From the NCBI RefSeq assembly GCF_007004095.1, contig NZ_VHJK01000001.1:2608501-2672500 (forward strand): 64,000 nucleotides of DNA, read 5' to 3'. The DNA is from Erythrobacter insulae (GTDB lineage Bacteria; Pseudomonadota; Alphaproteobacteria; Sphingomonadales; Sphingomonadaceae). Position numbers and translations under genes: made by a program. Position 1 is the first letter of the stretch. The number at the start of each line of letters is the position of its first letter. The notes beneath the pieces are model-generated. The model was not told the origin of the DNA. It saw only the letters and a program-made list of their open reading frames with translations, and did not search any database. Below, piece by piece: positions 36,459 through 45,739 of this stretch.

Positions 36459-37553
36459 TTGGCAAAAAAGCCCGCCGCTCAAAAGGCGCCAGCAAAGAAA
36501 GCCGCCCCTGCGGCAGCGCCGAACGAAGATCCAGATTTCGCGCTCCATTCTCTCCAAGCAGAATTTGACGCAGCGAAGCGGTTCCACGCCAGCGACGACC
36601 AGATGATGGAATTCTATCGTCAGATGCTTTTAATCCGGCGGTTTGAGGAAAAGGCCGGCCAGCTTTACGGCCTCGGTCTGATCGGTGGATTCTGCCACCT
36701 CTATATCGGCCAGGAAGCCGTCGCGATCGGCCTGCAAAGCGCGTTGAACGGTGACAAGGACAGCGTGATCACGGGTTACCGCGATCATGGACACATGCTT
36801 GCATACGGGATTGATCCCAAAGTGATCATGGCTGAGCTGACTGGCCGGGAAGCTGGCATTTCCAAAGGCAAGGGCGGCTCGATGCACATGTTCAGCACCG
36901 AGCACAAATTCTATGGTGGTCACGGCATTGTTGGCGCTCAGGTTGCTCTTGGCGGGGGCCTCGCGCTGGCACATCAATACAATGACGATGGCGGTTTGTG
37001 CCTTGCATATTTTGGCGATGGCGCCGCCAACCAAGGCCAGGTGTACGAAACCTTCAACATGGCCGCGCTGTGGAATCTTCCCATCGTGTTCGTCGTTGAA
37101 GACAACCAATACGCAATGGGCACCGCCTCGAAACGGTCATCCGCTGAAACGCGATTCCACCGCCGCGGCACGGCATTCCGCATTCCCGGAATGGATGTGA
37201 ACGGGATGGACGTGCTGGAAGTGCGCGCCGCAGCCGAGGTCGCCTTTAAACATGTTCGCGATGGTAAAGGCCCTGTATTGATGGAACTCAACACCTATCG
37301 TTATCGCGGCCACTCCATGTCTGATCCGGCCAAATACCGGACCCGTGACGAGGTGCAGGATCAGCGCGACAATCATGATCCGATTGAACGTTTGAAAAAG
37401 ACTCTGATCGAGTCCGGCAAAAGCGAGGACGATCTGAAATCAATCGATAAAGAGATTCGCAAGATCGTAGCAGAAGCCGCTGATTTCGCAGAAAATTCAC
37501 CTGAGCCTGCGGCTGGTGAACTCTACACCGATGTTTTGGTGGAGGAGTATTGA
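36459..37553 (+). CDS. pdhA: Pyruvate dehydrogenase E1 component, alpha subunit
   Basis: Alpha half of the thiamine-diphosphate E1 enzyme that decarboxylates pyruvate and transfers acetyl to lipoyl groups. 364 residues, starting with an Ala/Lys/Pro-rich 25-residue tail and then the usual core. IGQEAVAIGL (about 84-93), GYRDHGHMLA, KGGSMHMF, YFGDGAANQGQVYETFNMAA (GDG...N thiamine site, about 183-202) and YRYRGHSMSDPAKYR are visible. The start is TTG 36459, with AAGGAA eight bases upstream; the TTG six bases earlier is too near the ribosome site. pdhB follows three bases after the stop. E2 and E3 genes are not in the window. Confidence 0.95.
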   Translation: MAKKPAAQKAPAKKAAPAAAPNEDPDFALHSLQAEFDAAKRFHASDDQMMEFYRQMLLIRRFEEKAGQLYGLGLIGGFCHLYIGQEAVAIGLQSALNGDKDSVITGYRDHGHMLAYGIDPKVIMAELTGREAGISKGKGGSMHMFSTEHKFYGGHGIVGAQVALGGGLALAHQYNDDGGLCLAYFGDGAANQGQVYETFNMAALWNLPIVFVVEDNQYAMGTASKRSSAETRFHRRGTAFRIPGMDVNGMDVLEVRAAAEVAFKHVRDGKGPVLMELNTYRYRGHSMSDPAKYRTRDEVQDQRDNHDPIERLKKTLIESGKSEDDLKSIDKEIRKIVAEAADFAENSPEPAAGELYTDVLVEEY

Positions 37554-37556
37554 ACC

Positions 37557-38927
37557 ATGGCAATTGACCTCAAGATGCCGGCCTTGTCCCCGACAATGGA
37601 GCAAGGAACGCTTGCGCGCTGGCTAAAGCAAGAAGGCGATACGATTGAGCCCGGTGATATCATCGCCGAGATTGAGACAGACAAAGCGACCATGGAATTT
37701 GAAGCCATTGATGATGGCGTTCTGACAAAAATCCTGATCGCGGAAGGCACAGAAGACGTTGCCGTTGGTACGGTCATCGCTCAGCTCGAAGGCGAGGGCG
37801 ACAGTGACAGTGAAGGCGAGGGTGCTGCCCCTTCTGCGGCTTCATCCGAACCTGCTCCGGAACCCGCCCCGGCACCGGCTCCTGCGCCGGAAAAAACTTC
37901 AGCTCAGCCTAAATCGGACCCCGATATTCCCGAGGGAACGAGCTTTACAAGCACCACTGTGCGCGAAGCACTGCGTGATGGGATGGCCGAAGAAATGCGG
38001 AAAGACCCGCGTGTCTTTGTGATGGGCGAAGAAGTCGCCGAATACCAAGGCGCCTATAAGGTTACTCAGGGTCTGCTTGATGAATTCGGGCCGAAACGCG
38101 TCATCGACACGCCGATTACCGAATATGGTTTTGCCGGCGTCGGGACGGGCGCGGCGATGGGCGGTCTGCGCCCAATCGTGGAATTCATGACTTTCAACTT
38201 TGCGATGCAGGCGATTGACCACGTCATCAACTCGGCCGCCAAGACGAATTATATGTCTGGCGGTCAGATGCGTTGTCCTATCGTATTTCGCGGTCCGAAC
38301 GGTGCGGCGAGCCGCGTTGGCGCTCAGCACAGTCAGAACTATGGCCCGTGGTATGCCAGCGTTCCTGGTCTGATCGTCATCGCGCCCTATGATAGCGCCG
38401 ACGCCAAAGGCCTGATGAAGGCTGCAATTCAAACCGAAGACCCGGTTGTTTTCCTCGAAAATGAACTGGTTTACGGGAAAAGCTTCGACGTTCCCGATCT
38501 GGATGATCACGTCTTGCCGATTGGGAAGGCCCGGATCATGCGTGAAGGTTCCGATGTAACGATCGTCTCCTATTCGATCGGCGTCGGCTTTGCGCTCGAG
38601 GCGGCTGAAAAGCTGGCGGAAGAAGGTATCGACGCCGAGGTCATCGATCTGCGCACGCTAAGGCCGCTGGATAAAGGCGCAGTTTTGGCCAGCCTTGCCA
38701 AGACCAACCGGTTGGTTATCGCTGAAGAGGGCTGGCCGACATGCTCCATCGCGAGTGAGATTATTTCGATCTGCATGGAGGAAGGGTTTGATGACCTTGA
38801 TGCGCCGGTCTTGCGTGTTTGCAACGAAGACGTGCCGCTTCCTTATGCGGCCAATCTTGAAAAGCTGGCTTTGATTGACACTCCGCGCATTGTCGAGGCC
38901 GTCAAGAAAGTCTGCTACGCGGGCTGA
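37557..38927 (+). CDS. pdhB: Pyruvate dehydrogenase E1 component, beta subunit, with N-terminal lipoyl domain
   Basis: 456 residues. Residues 1-78 form a lipoyl domain with the modified lysine in [11 protein letters not shown] (Lys near 43). An Ala/Pro/Glu-rich linker (about 80-125) connects it to the E1-beta transketolase-type core ([73 protein letters not shown]). The extra lipoyl domain on E1-beta is a known alphaproteobacterial trait. The gene is three bases after pdhA, so they form an operon, and is followed by a very strong terminator. Confidence 0.96.
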   Translation: MAIDLKMPALSPTMEQGTLARWLKQEGDTIEPGDIIAEIETDKATMEFEAIDDGVLTKILIAEGTEDVAVGTVIAQLEGEGDSDSEGEGAAPSAASSEPAPEPAPAPAPAPEKTSAQPKSDPDIPEGTSFTSTTVREALRDGMAEEMRKDPRVFVMGEEVAEYQGAYKVTQGLLDEFGPKRVIDTPITEYGFAGVGTGAAMGGLRPIVEFMTFNFAMQAIDHVINSAAKTNYMSGGQMRCPIVFRGPNGAASRVGAQHSQNYGPWYASVPGLIVIAPYDSADAKGLMKAAIQTEDPVVFLENELVYGKSFDVPDLDDHVLPIGKARIMREGSDVTIVSYSIGVGFALEAAEKLAEEGIDAEVIDLRTLRPLDKGAVLASLAKTNRLVIAEEGWPTCSIASEIISICMEEGFDDLDAPVLRVCNEDVPLPYAANLEKLALIDTPRIVEAVKKVCYAG

Positions 38928-38945
38928 TACAAAGAACTTTGCAAA

Positions 38946-38988
38946 TACAAAGGGCCGCGCTGGCAATTTACCAGCGCGGCCCTTTGTA
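38946..38988. terminator. Bidirectional terminator, 18-bp perfect stem
   Basis: TACAAAGGGCCGCGCTGG (38946-38963), loop CAATTTA, CCAGCGCGGCCCTTTGTA (38971-38988). The 18-bp stem is perfect, with A/T-rich outer ends that serve as tail in either direction. It separates the convergent pdhB (+) and TadE-like (-) genes. Confidence 0.85.
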
Positions 38989-39008
38989 CGTCTAAAGCTA
39001 TGGCTGGG

Positions 39009-39461
39009 TTAGGTGACGACCCAAACCGGACGCGAATAGGTAATGGTTGCACCGGGCATATCAATCGGCAGAAAGTCGCTTGTCACATAACTCAGAGTGA
39101 GGTCGATTTCTATCGCTCCGTTAACGCGGCTTGTGCCGCTGCGGTCAACTGTGATGCGGAGGCGATCCGAATCCAACAGATACGGTGCATTGACCGCTTC
39201 ACCCAGCAACACTGTCCTGATCTGTTCGTCCGAAAGAGTGTTCTCTTTCTGATACTCCACCATAACGTAGCGGGCGCCATCAGATGCAAGCGACTGCACA
39301 GCGTTATAGTTTTGAAGGTAAACGCCCACCTGAAGCACACCAAGCAGCATGACAAAGAACATCGGCGCTAGCAGCGCGAATTCAACGACAGCGCCGCCTT
39401 TGGTGTCTTTTGCAATCGCTCGTAGCGAAGGACGCCTGATTTTGCGGATGGTTTTGATCAT
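39009..39461 (-). CDS. TadE-family pilus-type pseudopilin
   Basis: 150 residues: basic N terminus, then KGGAVVEFALLAPMFFVMLL (about 21-40), the TadE signature with the Glu five residues into the hydrophobic helix. A mainly beta C-terminal domain ends in VWVVT. TadE-like proteins are minor pseudopilins or secreted-pilus assembly factors of Tad (Flp) pili. ATG 39461 overlaps the stop of the upstream TadE-like gene (ATGA). It is the last of three overlapping genes; the tad ATPase, secretin and prepilin genes are not in the window. Confidence 0.87.
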   Translation of the reverse strand: MIKTIRKIRRPSLRAIAKDTKGGAVVEFALLAPMFFVMLLGVLQVGVYLQNYNAVQSLASDGARYVMVEYQKENTLSDEQIRTVLLGEAVNAPYLLDSDRLRITVDRSGTSRVNGAIEIDLTLSYVTSDFLPIDMPGATITYSRPVWVVT

Positions 39462-39910
39462 GAGATTTGCACCGATCGGTCGACTGAGAAGTTTATTGCC
39501 TTGCCCACACCAAATGCCGTCCAAGTCGGCGTGTAAGAATCGGTCATCGAAACCGTGATATATTCGGATATGACGGCACCACCGGCGCAGTTGCCTTTAT
39601 CCTTCACTTTGCCGTTTGCCTGGTTGCAGCGATATTCCCGGTCAACTGTAATTTTGTCGGCGGACAAACCAACGGAATCGCGAAGGATTGTCTCAACTTC
39701 AGAGATTTCCACTGTGGCGCCAACGTTTGTTGCCATGATGATGATCTCGGCTTCGTTCGCGGCAGATTGCAATTCATGCTGACGGGCAACAATCGTCCCG
39801 ACCTCGAACGTGCCCAGTGTCATGATGATCAACATCGGGGCGACAAAGGCTGTTTCGATTGCCATTGATCCGCGGATATCCGCGATAAAAGATTGGATGC
39901 GGCGTTTCAT
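39458..39910 (-). CDS. Second TadE/TadG-family pilus-type protein
   Basis: 150 residues. The N-terminal RGSMAIETAFVAPMLIIMTL (about 14-33) is a TadE-type signal-anchor with the conserved Glu, and the C-terminal domain of about 110 residues contains two cysteines (CNQANG, NCAGG) that could form a disulfide in the periplasm. I take ATG 39910; a GTG at 39916 overlapping the stop of the previous gene is equally possible. It is translationally linked at both ends to its neighbours. The two TadE-type proteins probably act together, which is inference. Confidence 0.82.
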   Translation of the reverse strand: MKRRIQSFIADIRGSMAIETAFVAPMLIIMTLGTFEVGTIVARQHELQSAANEAEIIIMATNVGATVEISEVETILRDSVGLSADKITVDREYRCNQANGKVKDKGNCAGGAVISEYITVSMTDSYTPTWTAFGVGKAINFSVDRSVQIS

Positions 39911-39912
39911 GA

Positions 39913-41193
39913 TCACGCCACCAACCGGACTTTTGAGGAAGAACTGCCAACCTCTGTCGCCTCATCAACGGGGCACAAAGTTTCAAGAAATGCGCCGCCG
40001 CGAACGTCGATTGTATAAGCAGAGATCTGCAAACACTGCGCCGCAACATCAGCGGTACCATTAATCCGCATATCGCCATCAGGCAGATAGATCAGACCTT
40101 CAATTGTCGAATCCTGGTTGCCGTTGAAAATGTGAGTTTGCGAAGCATTGTTGTCGCGGTGCTCGAAAACCAACATATCGGAATAGTCATCGGCCTGCGC
40201 AGCATAGGGCGTGCCAGCAAAATCCGCAGCATCCATTGGCGAAAGGTTCAGTTTGTTCCCACTGCCTGATCCGCCCAGCTTGATGTGGGCTCCGTTTTTC
40301 AGGACGAACATGACACCGTTTCCGGTGACATCGTAATTGCCTGTAAGGTCGAGTACGCCGCCATCGATTACGTAAATGCCGCTTGAAAGAACGGTCGTGC
40401 ATTGGACCGAGATAGATGAATACGTGCCGGGCTGAAGCGAAGCCTGCTTATTATTGCCTTTACCGCTACAAGCATAAGATCGATTAGTGGGGTTATCCGG
40501 TGGGACAAGGTCTTTATAGGCATCAAACAGACCCTGAACGCCTTCGGTTGCGACGTCCTCGTTATTCACCGCATCGATTGTACCGCAAGCAGCAATCGAA
40601 TCCGTAACAAGTGTCGATGATCCATCAACCACAACCGCATTGTCATCGCACGAAAGCGCGGCAAGGCCGCACCGGGCATCAACCGTCGAGTCACCACCGA
40701 TAGAAGTTCCGGTTCCATCATCACGAAGAGAGATCAGGCATGCATTGAATTGACCGCCAGCAGCGAAGCTCGCCTGAGCCGTTGCCCGAATAGTTGCGGC
40801 CGATCCGTTTGTTAGGAAACTGCTAAAAGGCAGGACCTTTGTCGCTGTTGAAGTGACGACGACACTGTTTTGATTTCCGCCGGCATAATCAGCAAGGGTA
40901 ATCGAAGGCGTGGTATCAAAACCATCGACCTTGGAAAGGTTCGCATCATATTCCTGCTTTGCACGATTGGCATAAGTGCTCTCGGCATCGGGGTTGGACC
41001 GAGCGAACGCCCCGGCATACGCGGCCTGATCTACCGCGTGCTGCAGTTCGCGTTTCCACATATACCACTGCGCGGTGTCGACAGCGAAACCAGCACCGCC
41101 GATAAGCACGGGCAAACCCGTTGCAACGATCATTAACGCGTTGCCGCTTCGGTTCTTGCGAAGCCGTGCCAGAAAATTGTGGAACTTACCCAT
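39913..41193 (-). CDS. TadG-like pilus assembly protein with N-terminal anchor
   Basis: 426 residues. Residues 15-35 (NRSGNALMIVATGLPVLIGG) form the Tad-type anchor (putative Flp pilus-assembly TadG N-terminal family), followed by DTAQWYMWKRELQHAVDQAA, the conserved stretch after it. The rest is extracytoplasmic, Gly/Asn/Asp/Ser-rich and mainly beta, with eight or so cysteines (for example NACLISL, ARCGLAALSCDD, AACGTID). The repeated short strands (GIYVIDGG, NGVMFVLKNGAHIKLGGSGS, IEGLIYLPDGDMRING) suggest a beta-helix-like fold, an inference. ATG 41193 has TGAGG six bases upstream and is chosen over ATG 41205. First gene of the three-gene set. Confidence 0.83.
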   Translation of the reverse strand: MGKFHNFLARLRKNRSGNALMIVATGLPVLIGGAGFAVDTAQWYMWKRELQHAVDQAAYAGAFARSNPDAESTYANRAKQEYDANLSKVDGFDTTPSITLADYAGGNQNSVVVTSTATKVLPFSSFLTNGSAATIRATAQASFAAGGQFNACLISLRDDGTGTSIGGDSTVDARCGLAALSCDDNAVVVDGSSTLVTDSIAACGTIDAVNNEDVATEGVQGLFDAYKDLVPPDNPTNRSYACSGKGNNKQASLQPGTYSSISVQCTTVLSSGIYVIDGGVLDLTGNYDVTGNGVMFVLKNGAHIKLGGSGSGNKLNLSPMDAADFAGTPYAAQADDYSDMLVFEHRDNNASQTHIFNGNQDSTIEGLIYLPDGDMRINGTADVAAQCLQISAYTIDVRGGAFLETLCPVDEATEVGSSSSKVRLVA

Positions 41194-41357
41194 GCGAAAC
41201 CTCATATTTTTAAAGCAAATCGAATTGCACCGAATGCTAATAGCCCAGCTGTGGTATTCGATCTGTTGAACCTTATGGTTAACAACTGGTTATCAGTGTA
41301 AATCGCTGTAACGCGTTGGCCGCATCCGCTTTGCATGGACAAGGGAAGGGGGGCGCT

Positions 41358-42014
41358 TTGCCCGATCACGCTGACTCACCTGATTACGATCAGACTTTTC
41401 CGCCAGAATTGGAGCTCGCGCTGGCACACACAGCGGCCCCGCTACGCGCGAGGCTCGCCGCAGTTTTCGCTTTGGATCAACGGCTGGGCCGGATCGTGTC
41501 GGCAACGACTGAGCCGATGCTGGGCCAGATGCGTCTTGCATGGTGGCGGGATATGTTGGGAACGGATGCTTCCGACCGGCCAAAAGGTGACGCCGTTCTC
41601 GATACGATTGGCGCAAACTGGGCAGATGAAGAAACTCCGCTGATACAGCTAGTTGATGCTTGGGAGCTGTTTGTGGTTGCCGAGAAACTGACAGCAGAGC
41701 GATTGGTCACCTTTGCCGAAGGCCGTAGCGCGCCGCTGAACCATATTGCACCAATGGAAACGGGCGATAGCTCGGCCGGATTGGCATGGGCGTTGGCTGA
41801 TGCCGCTGCCCGTATATCTGACGAGGGCGAACGAGCTGTCCTAATTGAAACCGGTTTGAGGCTGGCGAGAGCCAAGAATTCTAGGCCGCGACACCTAAAA
41901 GGGATTGGTGTTCTTGATGCTCTTGCGATCCGTGCCCTAACACGGGGAGGTCGCCCTCTAATGGAAGGTCGCGGCGCATCTTTAACGGCGCTGCGTGCCG
42001 CTTTATTTGGTTGA
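41358..42014 (+). CDS. Short squalene/phytoene synthase-like protein without catalytic aspartates
   Basis: 218 residues. EPMLGQMRLAWWRDML (about 53-68) is a typical block of the squalene/phytoene synthase family (also NDUFAF6-like proteins), and the rest is helical. The DxxxD substrate-binding motifs of true synthases are not visible and the length is about 60-80 residues short, so prenyl condensation is unlikely; a binding or assembly role is possible. TTG 41358 is chosen because AAGGGG lies about six bases before it; an earlier TTG at 41316 lacks one. It is divergent from the TadG gene. No carotenoid genes are nearby. Confidence 0.72.
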   Translation: MPDHADSPDYDQTFPPELELALAHTAAPLRARLAAVFALDQRLGRIVSATTEPMLGQMRLAWWRDMLGTDASDRPKGDAVLDTIGANWADEETPLIQLVDAWELFVVAEKLTAERLVTFAEGRSAPLNHIAPMETGDSSAGLAWALADAAARISDEGERAVLIETGLRLARAKNSRPRHLKGIGVLDALAIRALTRGGRPLMEGRGASLTALRAALFG

Positions 42015-42057
42015 GGAATCCGTGTAGCCGTAAAAAATTGATTTTGCGGAGGTGTAT

Positions 42058-42522
42058 GTGCGCCAAACAATACTCGGACTGTTTGCCGGATTATTGCTTG
42101 CCGGAGTGGGCGTGTTTTGGTGGGAAGGGCGTGCGCAGGTTGAAATAAACGCACCTCCCCCGCCGGAATTGGAAGAGGTAACGCCGCAGCTTGACGAGTT
42201 ACCCCTTACCGATCCCGGCGATATGGAAGGCCCAGCGCCGCCTGAAGCAAGCGAGCTGACGCGCGAAGAAAAACGCTTTTTTCGGTATGATCGTAATCGC
42301 GACCGTAGGATCACTCGCAACGAGATGCTCTCAAGCCGTTCTGACGCGTTTCGCAAGCTCGACGTGGATGGCAACAATTTGCTCACGTTCGAGGAATGGG
42401 CTGTCACCACTGCCAATCGATTTGATGCAATGGACGCCGATACGAATGCAGAGCTAACCCCGGCCGAATTCGCGGCGAGCAAACCCAAGCGCCCCGTCAA
42501 ACGTCCGCGCTGCAACTGTTGA
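42058..42522 (+). CDS. Membrane-anchored EF-hand protein
   Basis: 154 residues: an N-terminal hydrophobic helix (about 4-22) that is a signal peptide or anchor, a Pro/Glu-rich segment (about 30-65), and three successive EF-hand loops. These are DRNRDRRITRNE, DVDGNNLLTFEE and DADTNAELTPAE. The first and second have the best Asp/Asn pattern for calcium. The tail KPKRPVKRPRCNC is basic with two cysteines. GTG 42058 has GGAGG five bases upstream. It is likely extracytoplasmic calcium-binding; function unknown. It ends directly against the convergent trmFO stop with no gap. Confidence 0.82.
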   Translation: MRQTILGLFAGLLLAGVGVFWWEGRAQVEINAPPPPELEEVTPQLDELPLTDPGDMEGPAPPEASELTREEKRFFRYDRNRDRRITRNEMLSSRSDAFRKLDVDGNNLLTFEEWAVTTANRFDAMDADTNAELTPAEFAASKPKRPVKRPRCNC

Positions 42523-43896
42523 TCAGGCGGGAACAGCGATCTCGTTCGATTCAGAGAGCCAGGCTTTAAGGTCGTTTTTCGCCCTCGAGGTATAGGCCTC
42601 TTTGCGCTGTTTCTTCTTCACCTCATGCAACGGCGGGAACAACCCGAAATTCACGTTCATCGGCTGGAAAGTGGCTGCATCGGCATCGCCGGTAATGTGG
42701 CTCAACAAAGCGCCGAGCGCAGTCGATGCGGGAAGGGGGCGCCAATCACGCCCAGCAATTTCAGCCGCCGTCATCATGCCGGCGACCAAACCGATTGCCG
42801 AGCTTTCAACATAGCCCTCGCAGCCTGTCACCTGCCCGGCAAAACGAATGTGCGGCGCCGCTTTCAAACGCAATTGACGATCAAGCACCTGCGGCGAGTT
42901 AAGGAACGTGTTGCGATGCAGGCCGCCTAGCCGCGCAAATTCCGCATTTTCAAGGCCGGGAATAGTGCGAAACAATTCAACCTGCGCGCCATATTTCATC
43001 TTTGTCTGAAACCCGACCATGTTCCACAGCGTGCCCAGCTTGTTGTCTTGGCGCAGTTGCACAACGGCGTAAGGCCAGCGGCCCTGCGGAAAATCCTCAT
43101 TTGTGTCGAACGGGTTGTCGAGGCCGACGCCTTTCATCGGCCCGTAACGCAGAGTTTCAACACCGCGTTCAGCCATCACTTCGATTGGCATGCATCCATC
43201 GAAATAGGGCGTGTCTTTTTCCCATTCCTTGAACTCGGTCTTTTCGCCATCGACCAGCCCCTGATGAAATGCCAGATACTGTTCTTTAGTCATGGGGCAA
43301 TTGATATAATCGCCGTCCTCGTTCGAGGCCTCTGTCCGCTTGTTCCAGCGCGACTGAATCCAGCATTTCGACATATCGATGCTATCGTGGTGAATGATCG
43401 GGGCAATCGCATCAAAGAATGCCAGTCGATCTTCGCCTGTCGCGCCGACAATGCTCTGGGCGAGCGATTGCGCGGTTAGCGGCCCTGTCGCCACAATCGT
43501 CATTCCCGCTTCAGGAAGAGTATCGATACGCTCGCGAACAATAGTGATATTGGGATGGCCGGTAAGAGCTTTATCGACCTCTGCGCTGAACACATCGCGG
43601 TCTACCGCCATGGCGCTGCCCGCAGGTACGCGGGCGACTTCGCCAGCGCGCATCACGATGGAATCGAGCTCGCGCATTTCATGGTGGAGCAATCCGACGG
43701 CATTTTTGGTATCATCGTCTGAGCGGAAGCTGTTTGAACATACCAATTCGGCCAGCCCGTCGGTCTGATGCGCGGGCGTCATCTCTCCGCTTCCGCGCAT
43801 TTCTGAAAGGCGCACTTTGATGCCGCGCTGCGCCAGTTGCCAAGCTGCCTCCGAACCGGCCAGCCCGCCGCCGATAATGTGTACATCATAAGTCAT
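42523..43896 (-). CDS. trmFO: Methylenetetrahydrofolate--tRNA-(uracil-5-)-methyltransferase TrmFO
   Basis: Flavoenzyme that methylates U54 of tRNA to ribothymidine using methylenetetrahydrofolate. 457 residues. The FAD dinucleotide-binding motif is at the N terminus ([20 protein letters not shown]). [11 protein letters not shown] (about 51-61), [20 protein letters not shown] (about 181-200), [14 protein letters not shown] and [16 protein letters not shown] are family blocks including conserved cysteines. ATG 43896 (MTYDVHII) is used; four more upstream residues are possible. Convergent with the EF-hand gene with no bases between stops. Confidence 0.95.
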   Translation of the reverse strand: MTYDVHIIGGGLAGSEAAWQLAQRGIKVRLSEMRGSGEMTPAHQTDGLAELVCSNSFRSDDDTKNAVGLLHHEMRELDSIVMRAGEVARVPAGSAMAVDRDVFSAEVDKALTGHPNITIVRERIDTLPEAGMTIVATGPLTAQSLAQSIVGATGEDRLAFFDAIAPIIHHDSIDMSKCWIQSRWNKRTEASNEDGDYINCPMTKEQYLAFHQGLVDGEKTEFKEWEKDTPYFDGCMPIEVMAERGVETLRYGPMKGVGLDNPFDTNEDFPQGRWPYAVVQLRQDNKLGTLWNMVGFQTKMKYGAQVELFRTIPGLENAEFARLGGLHRNTFLNSPQVLDRQLRLKAAPHIRFAGQVTGCEGYVESSAIGLVAGMMTAAEIAGRDWRPLPASTALGALLSHITGDADAATFQPMNVNFGLFPPLHEVKKKQRKEAYTSRAKNDLKAWLSESNEIAVPA

Positions 43897-44176
43897 AAGA
43901 CGCCGCACTTAAGCGCTGCGACGCTCTTCATCAACTCGCGTTTGGCCCAACATCATACGCATGGCGAAAAAAGGTCAGATAGGCCGGCTCACTTTTAACG
44001 CAGAAGAGATGATTGGCCCAAGGTCTTACGACATGGTTTCATCAGCAACGCCCCCTGGCCGATTTGCGCTCTCGAACGGTGGTGATAGAGGTCTGGCATT
44101 GTTGGGCGTTTCAGCCGTTAGCATGCGCCGCTCCGGCCTTGAGACATGAACGTTCAGCCTCGCTTGTGGAGATAGA

Positions 44177-44827
44177 ATGCCAAAAACTGCACTGATCGAG
44201 CATCGGCCATGGCTCCTAGCGAGCGTGATCGCCGCCTGTGCCTACTACTTTTTGTGGAACAATCCGATTGGCGAACTTTATCTGATCATATTGAAAGGTG
44301 CCGGAGTTGGATTGCTGGCCGTTTATGCTTTTCGCCGAACGAGCGGCATAGACGGGGCGATCCTAGTTGTTGCACTGGCACTTTCCGCAGCGGCTGACAT
44401 GGTCTTGGTGCTGGACATGAGGGCCGGCGGGGCATTGTTCGCGGCGTCACATCTGGCAGCGATACTTTTGTACCTGCGCAATCGCCGGGAAACCACGAGC
44501 GCAAGCCAGAAAATGCTGGCTATCGTTCTGCTGATCGGCGCGCCTGCGATCTCTTACCTCGTCAGCCAAGATCCCTTAATCGCAATCTATGCTGTGACAT
44601 TAGGGGCGATGGCGGCGGCGGCATGGATAAGCCGCTTTCCGCGTTACCGCGTTGGCATTGGCGCGGTTTTATTCGTGGTGAGCGATTGGCTGATTTTCAG
44701 CGAACTTGGCCCAATCGACCTTTCACCACTGCCTAGCATTTTGATTTGGCCGCTATATTTCGCTGGCCAATTGATGATTGCGACAGGTGTGGTGCAAACG
44801 CTGCGCGGAGAGCGCCCGACCAAATAG
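44177..44827 (+). CDS. Lysoplasmalogenase-like YhhN-family membrane protein
   Basis: 216 residues with about eight hydrophobic helices. LSAAADMVLVLD (about 74-85) and FVVSDWLIFSELG (about 166-178), each with an Asp in a helix, are the paired motifs of the YhhN/TMEM86 family. Eukaryotic members hydrolyse lysoplasmalogens, and bacterial ones act on vinyl-ether lysolipids or have unknown function. ATG 44177 follows GGAGATAGA. The 280 bases between it and the trmFO start hold a weak 62-codon frame that I do not call. Convergent with the dioxygenase gene five bases away. Confidence 0.78.
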   Translation: MPKTALIEHRPWLLASVIAACAYYFLWNNPIGELYLIILKGAGVGLLAVYAFRRTSGIDGAILVVALALSAAADMVLVLDMRAGGALFAASHLAAILLYLRNRRETTSASQKMLAIVLLIGAPAISYLVSQDPLIAIYAVTLGAMAAAAWISRFPRYRVGIGAVLFVVSDWLIFSELGPIDLSPLPSILIWPLYFAGQLMIATGVVQTLRGERPTK

Positions 44828-44832
44828 CGCGA

Positions 44833-45675
44833 TCACTCTGATGGGGCCGCAATGGTGGTCCGGTGCAATTCGCGTCTGTGCCCTTCATATCCGCCGGTGG
44901 CTTTGTGCAAGAGGCTGCGATTGTCCCACATTACGAACATTCCGACTTCCCATTTGTGGCGATACACAAATGCGTCCTGCGATTGCCATTGAGCGAGATC
45001 CGCCAACAGCGCGAGCGCTTCGGGCTGATCCATGCCTTCGATACCGATAATATACCCCAGTGTGGAAAAAATCGCCTCCTCGCCCGTCTCTGGATGGGTG
45101 GTAACGAGCGGATGCAGGCGGGTTTCGTTTGCACTTTCGTTCGGTCGGATAGCCATGGATCGACCATTCGCCTGATCCTGATCCCCGTACGAGCCATCGG
45201 GCGCGTAGGCCAATTTCGCGCTGTGTATGGCGGTCAATGAACGCAAATATTGCTTCCGCTTGTCTGGCAGTGCGGCGAATGCTGCCACTTGATCGGCGAA
45301 TAGCGTGTCGCCTCCAACCGGAGGTATTTCAATAGACAGCAGGCACGTGCCCGCAGGTGGCAGATCCAGAAAGCTCCAGTCGCTGTGCCAGTTCTCCGCG
45401 AAAAGGGGCGATATTTCATCCGCTTCGCGCAAAATTGCAGCAATGTGCTCTTGCCCTTCAATCGGATCAAAGAAGGGGTCGTCTCCGAACCCGCCCATCG
45501 CCATGGTCACCCGTTCAAGATCGCCAGCGTCCATCTTTTGATCAGGAATTGCGACGACTTTATGCTCCAGCCAAGCCGCGCGTAATTGCGCGATTAACGC
45601 GGGAGACAGATCCTTGGATAGGTCAACGCCGGATATCCGCGCACCGCATGATGCACCTGACGGTTCAATCTTCAT
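44833..45675 (-). CDS. TauD/TfdA-family 2-oxoglutarate- and Fe(II)-dependent dioxygenase
   Basis: 280 residues, single double-stranded beta-helix domain. The iron site is His97 and Asp99 (NWHSDWSFLDLPPAGT) with the distal His257 (WDNRSLLHKATGGYEGHRR), and the arginine near the end (ELHRTTI) would bind 2-oxoglutarate. The family oxidises taurine, 2,4-D, alkyl sulfates and many other carboxylates; the substrate is not given by the sequence. Transporters or sulfur genes are not adjacent. The upstream gap to gyrA is 64 bases on the same strand. ATG 45675 gives the standard start MKIEPSGASCGARISGVDL. Confidence 0.88.
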   Translation of the reverse strand: MKIEPSGASCGARISGVDLSKDLSPALIAQLRAAWLEHKVVAIPDQKMDAGDLERVTMAMGGFGDDPFFDPIEGQEHIAAILREADEISPLFAENWHSDWSFLDLPPAGTCLLSIEIPPVGGDTLFADQVAAFAALPDKRKQYLRSLTAIHSAKLAYAPDGSYGDQDQANGRSMAIRPNESANETRLHPLVTTHPETGEEAIFSTLGYIIGIEGMDQPEALALLADLAQWQSQDAFVYRHKWEVGMFVMWDNRSLLHKATGGYEGHRRELHRTTIAAPSE

Positions 45676-45739
45676 TGCCAGCCACTCCTTAGCTTATGCC
45701 AAAAGACATAACGCTCTAGGAGCGGCTGGCAATGCGTAG

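Noticed and set aside
43961..44149. 62-codon frame between trmFO and the YhhN gene
   Set aside because: No ribosome site, no recognisable motif, and Ser/Arg-rich composition as expected from random GC-rich sequence.
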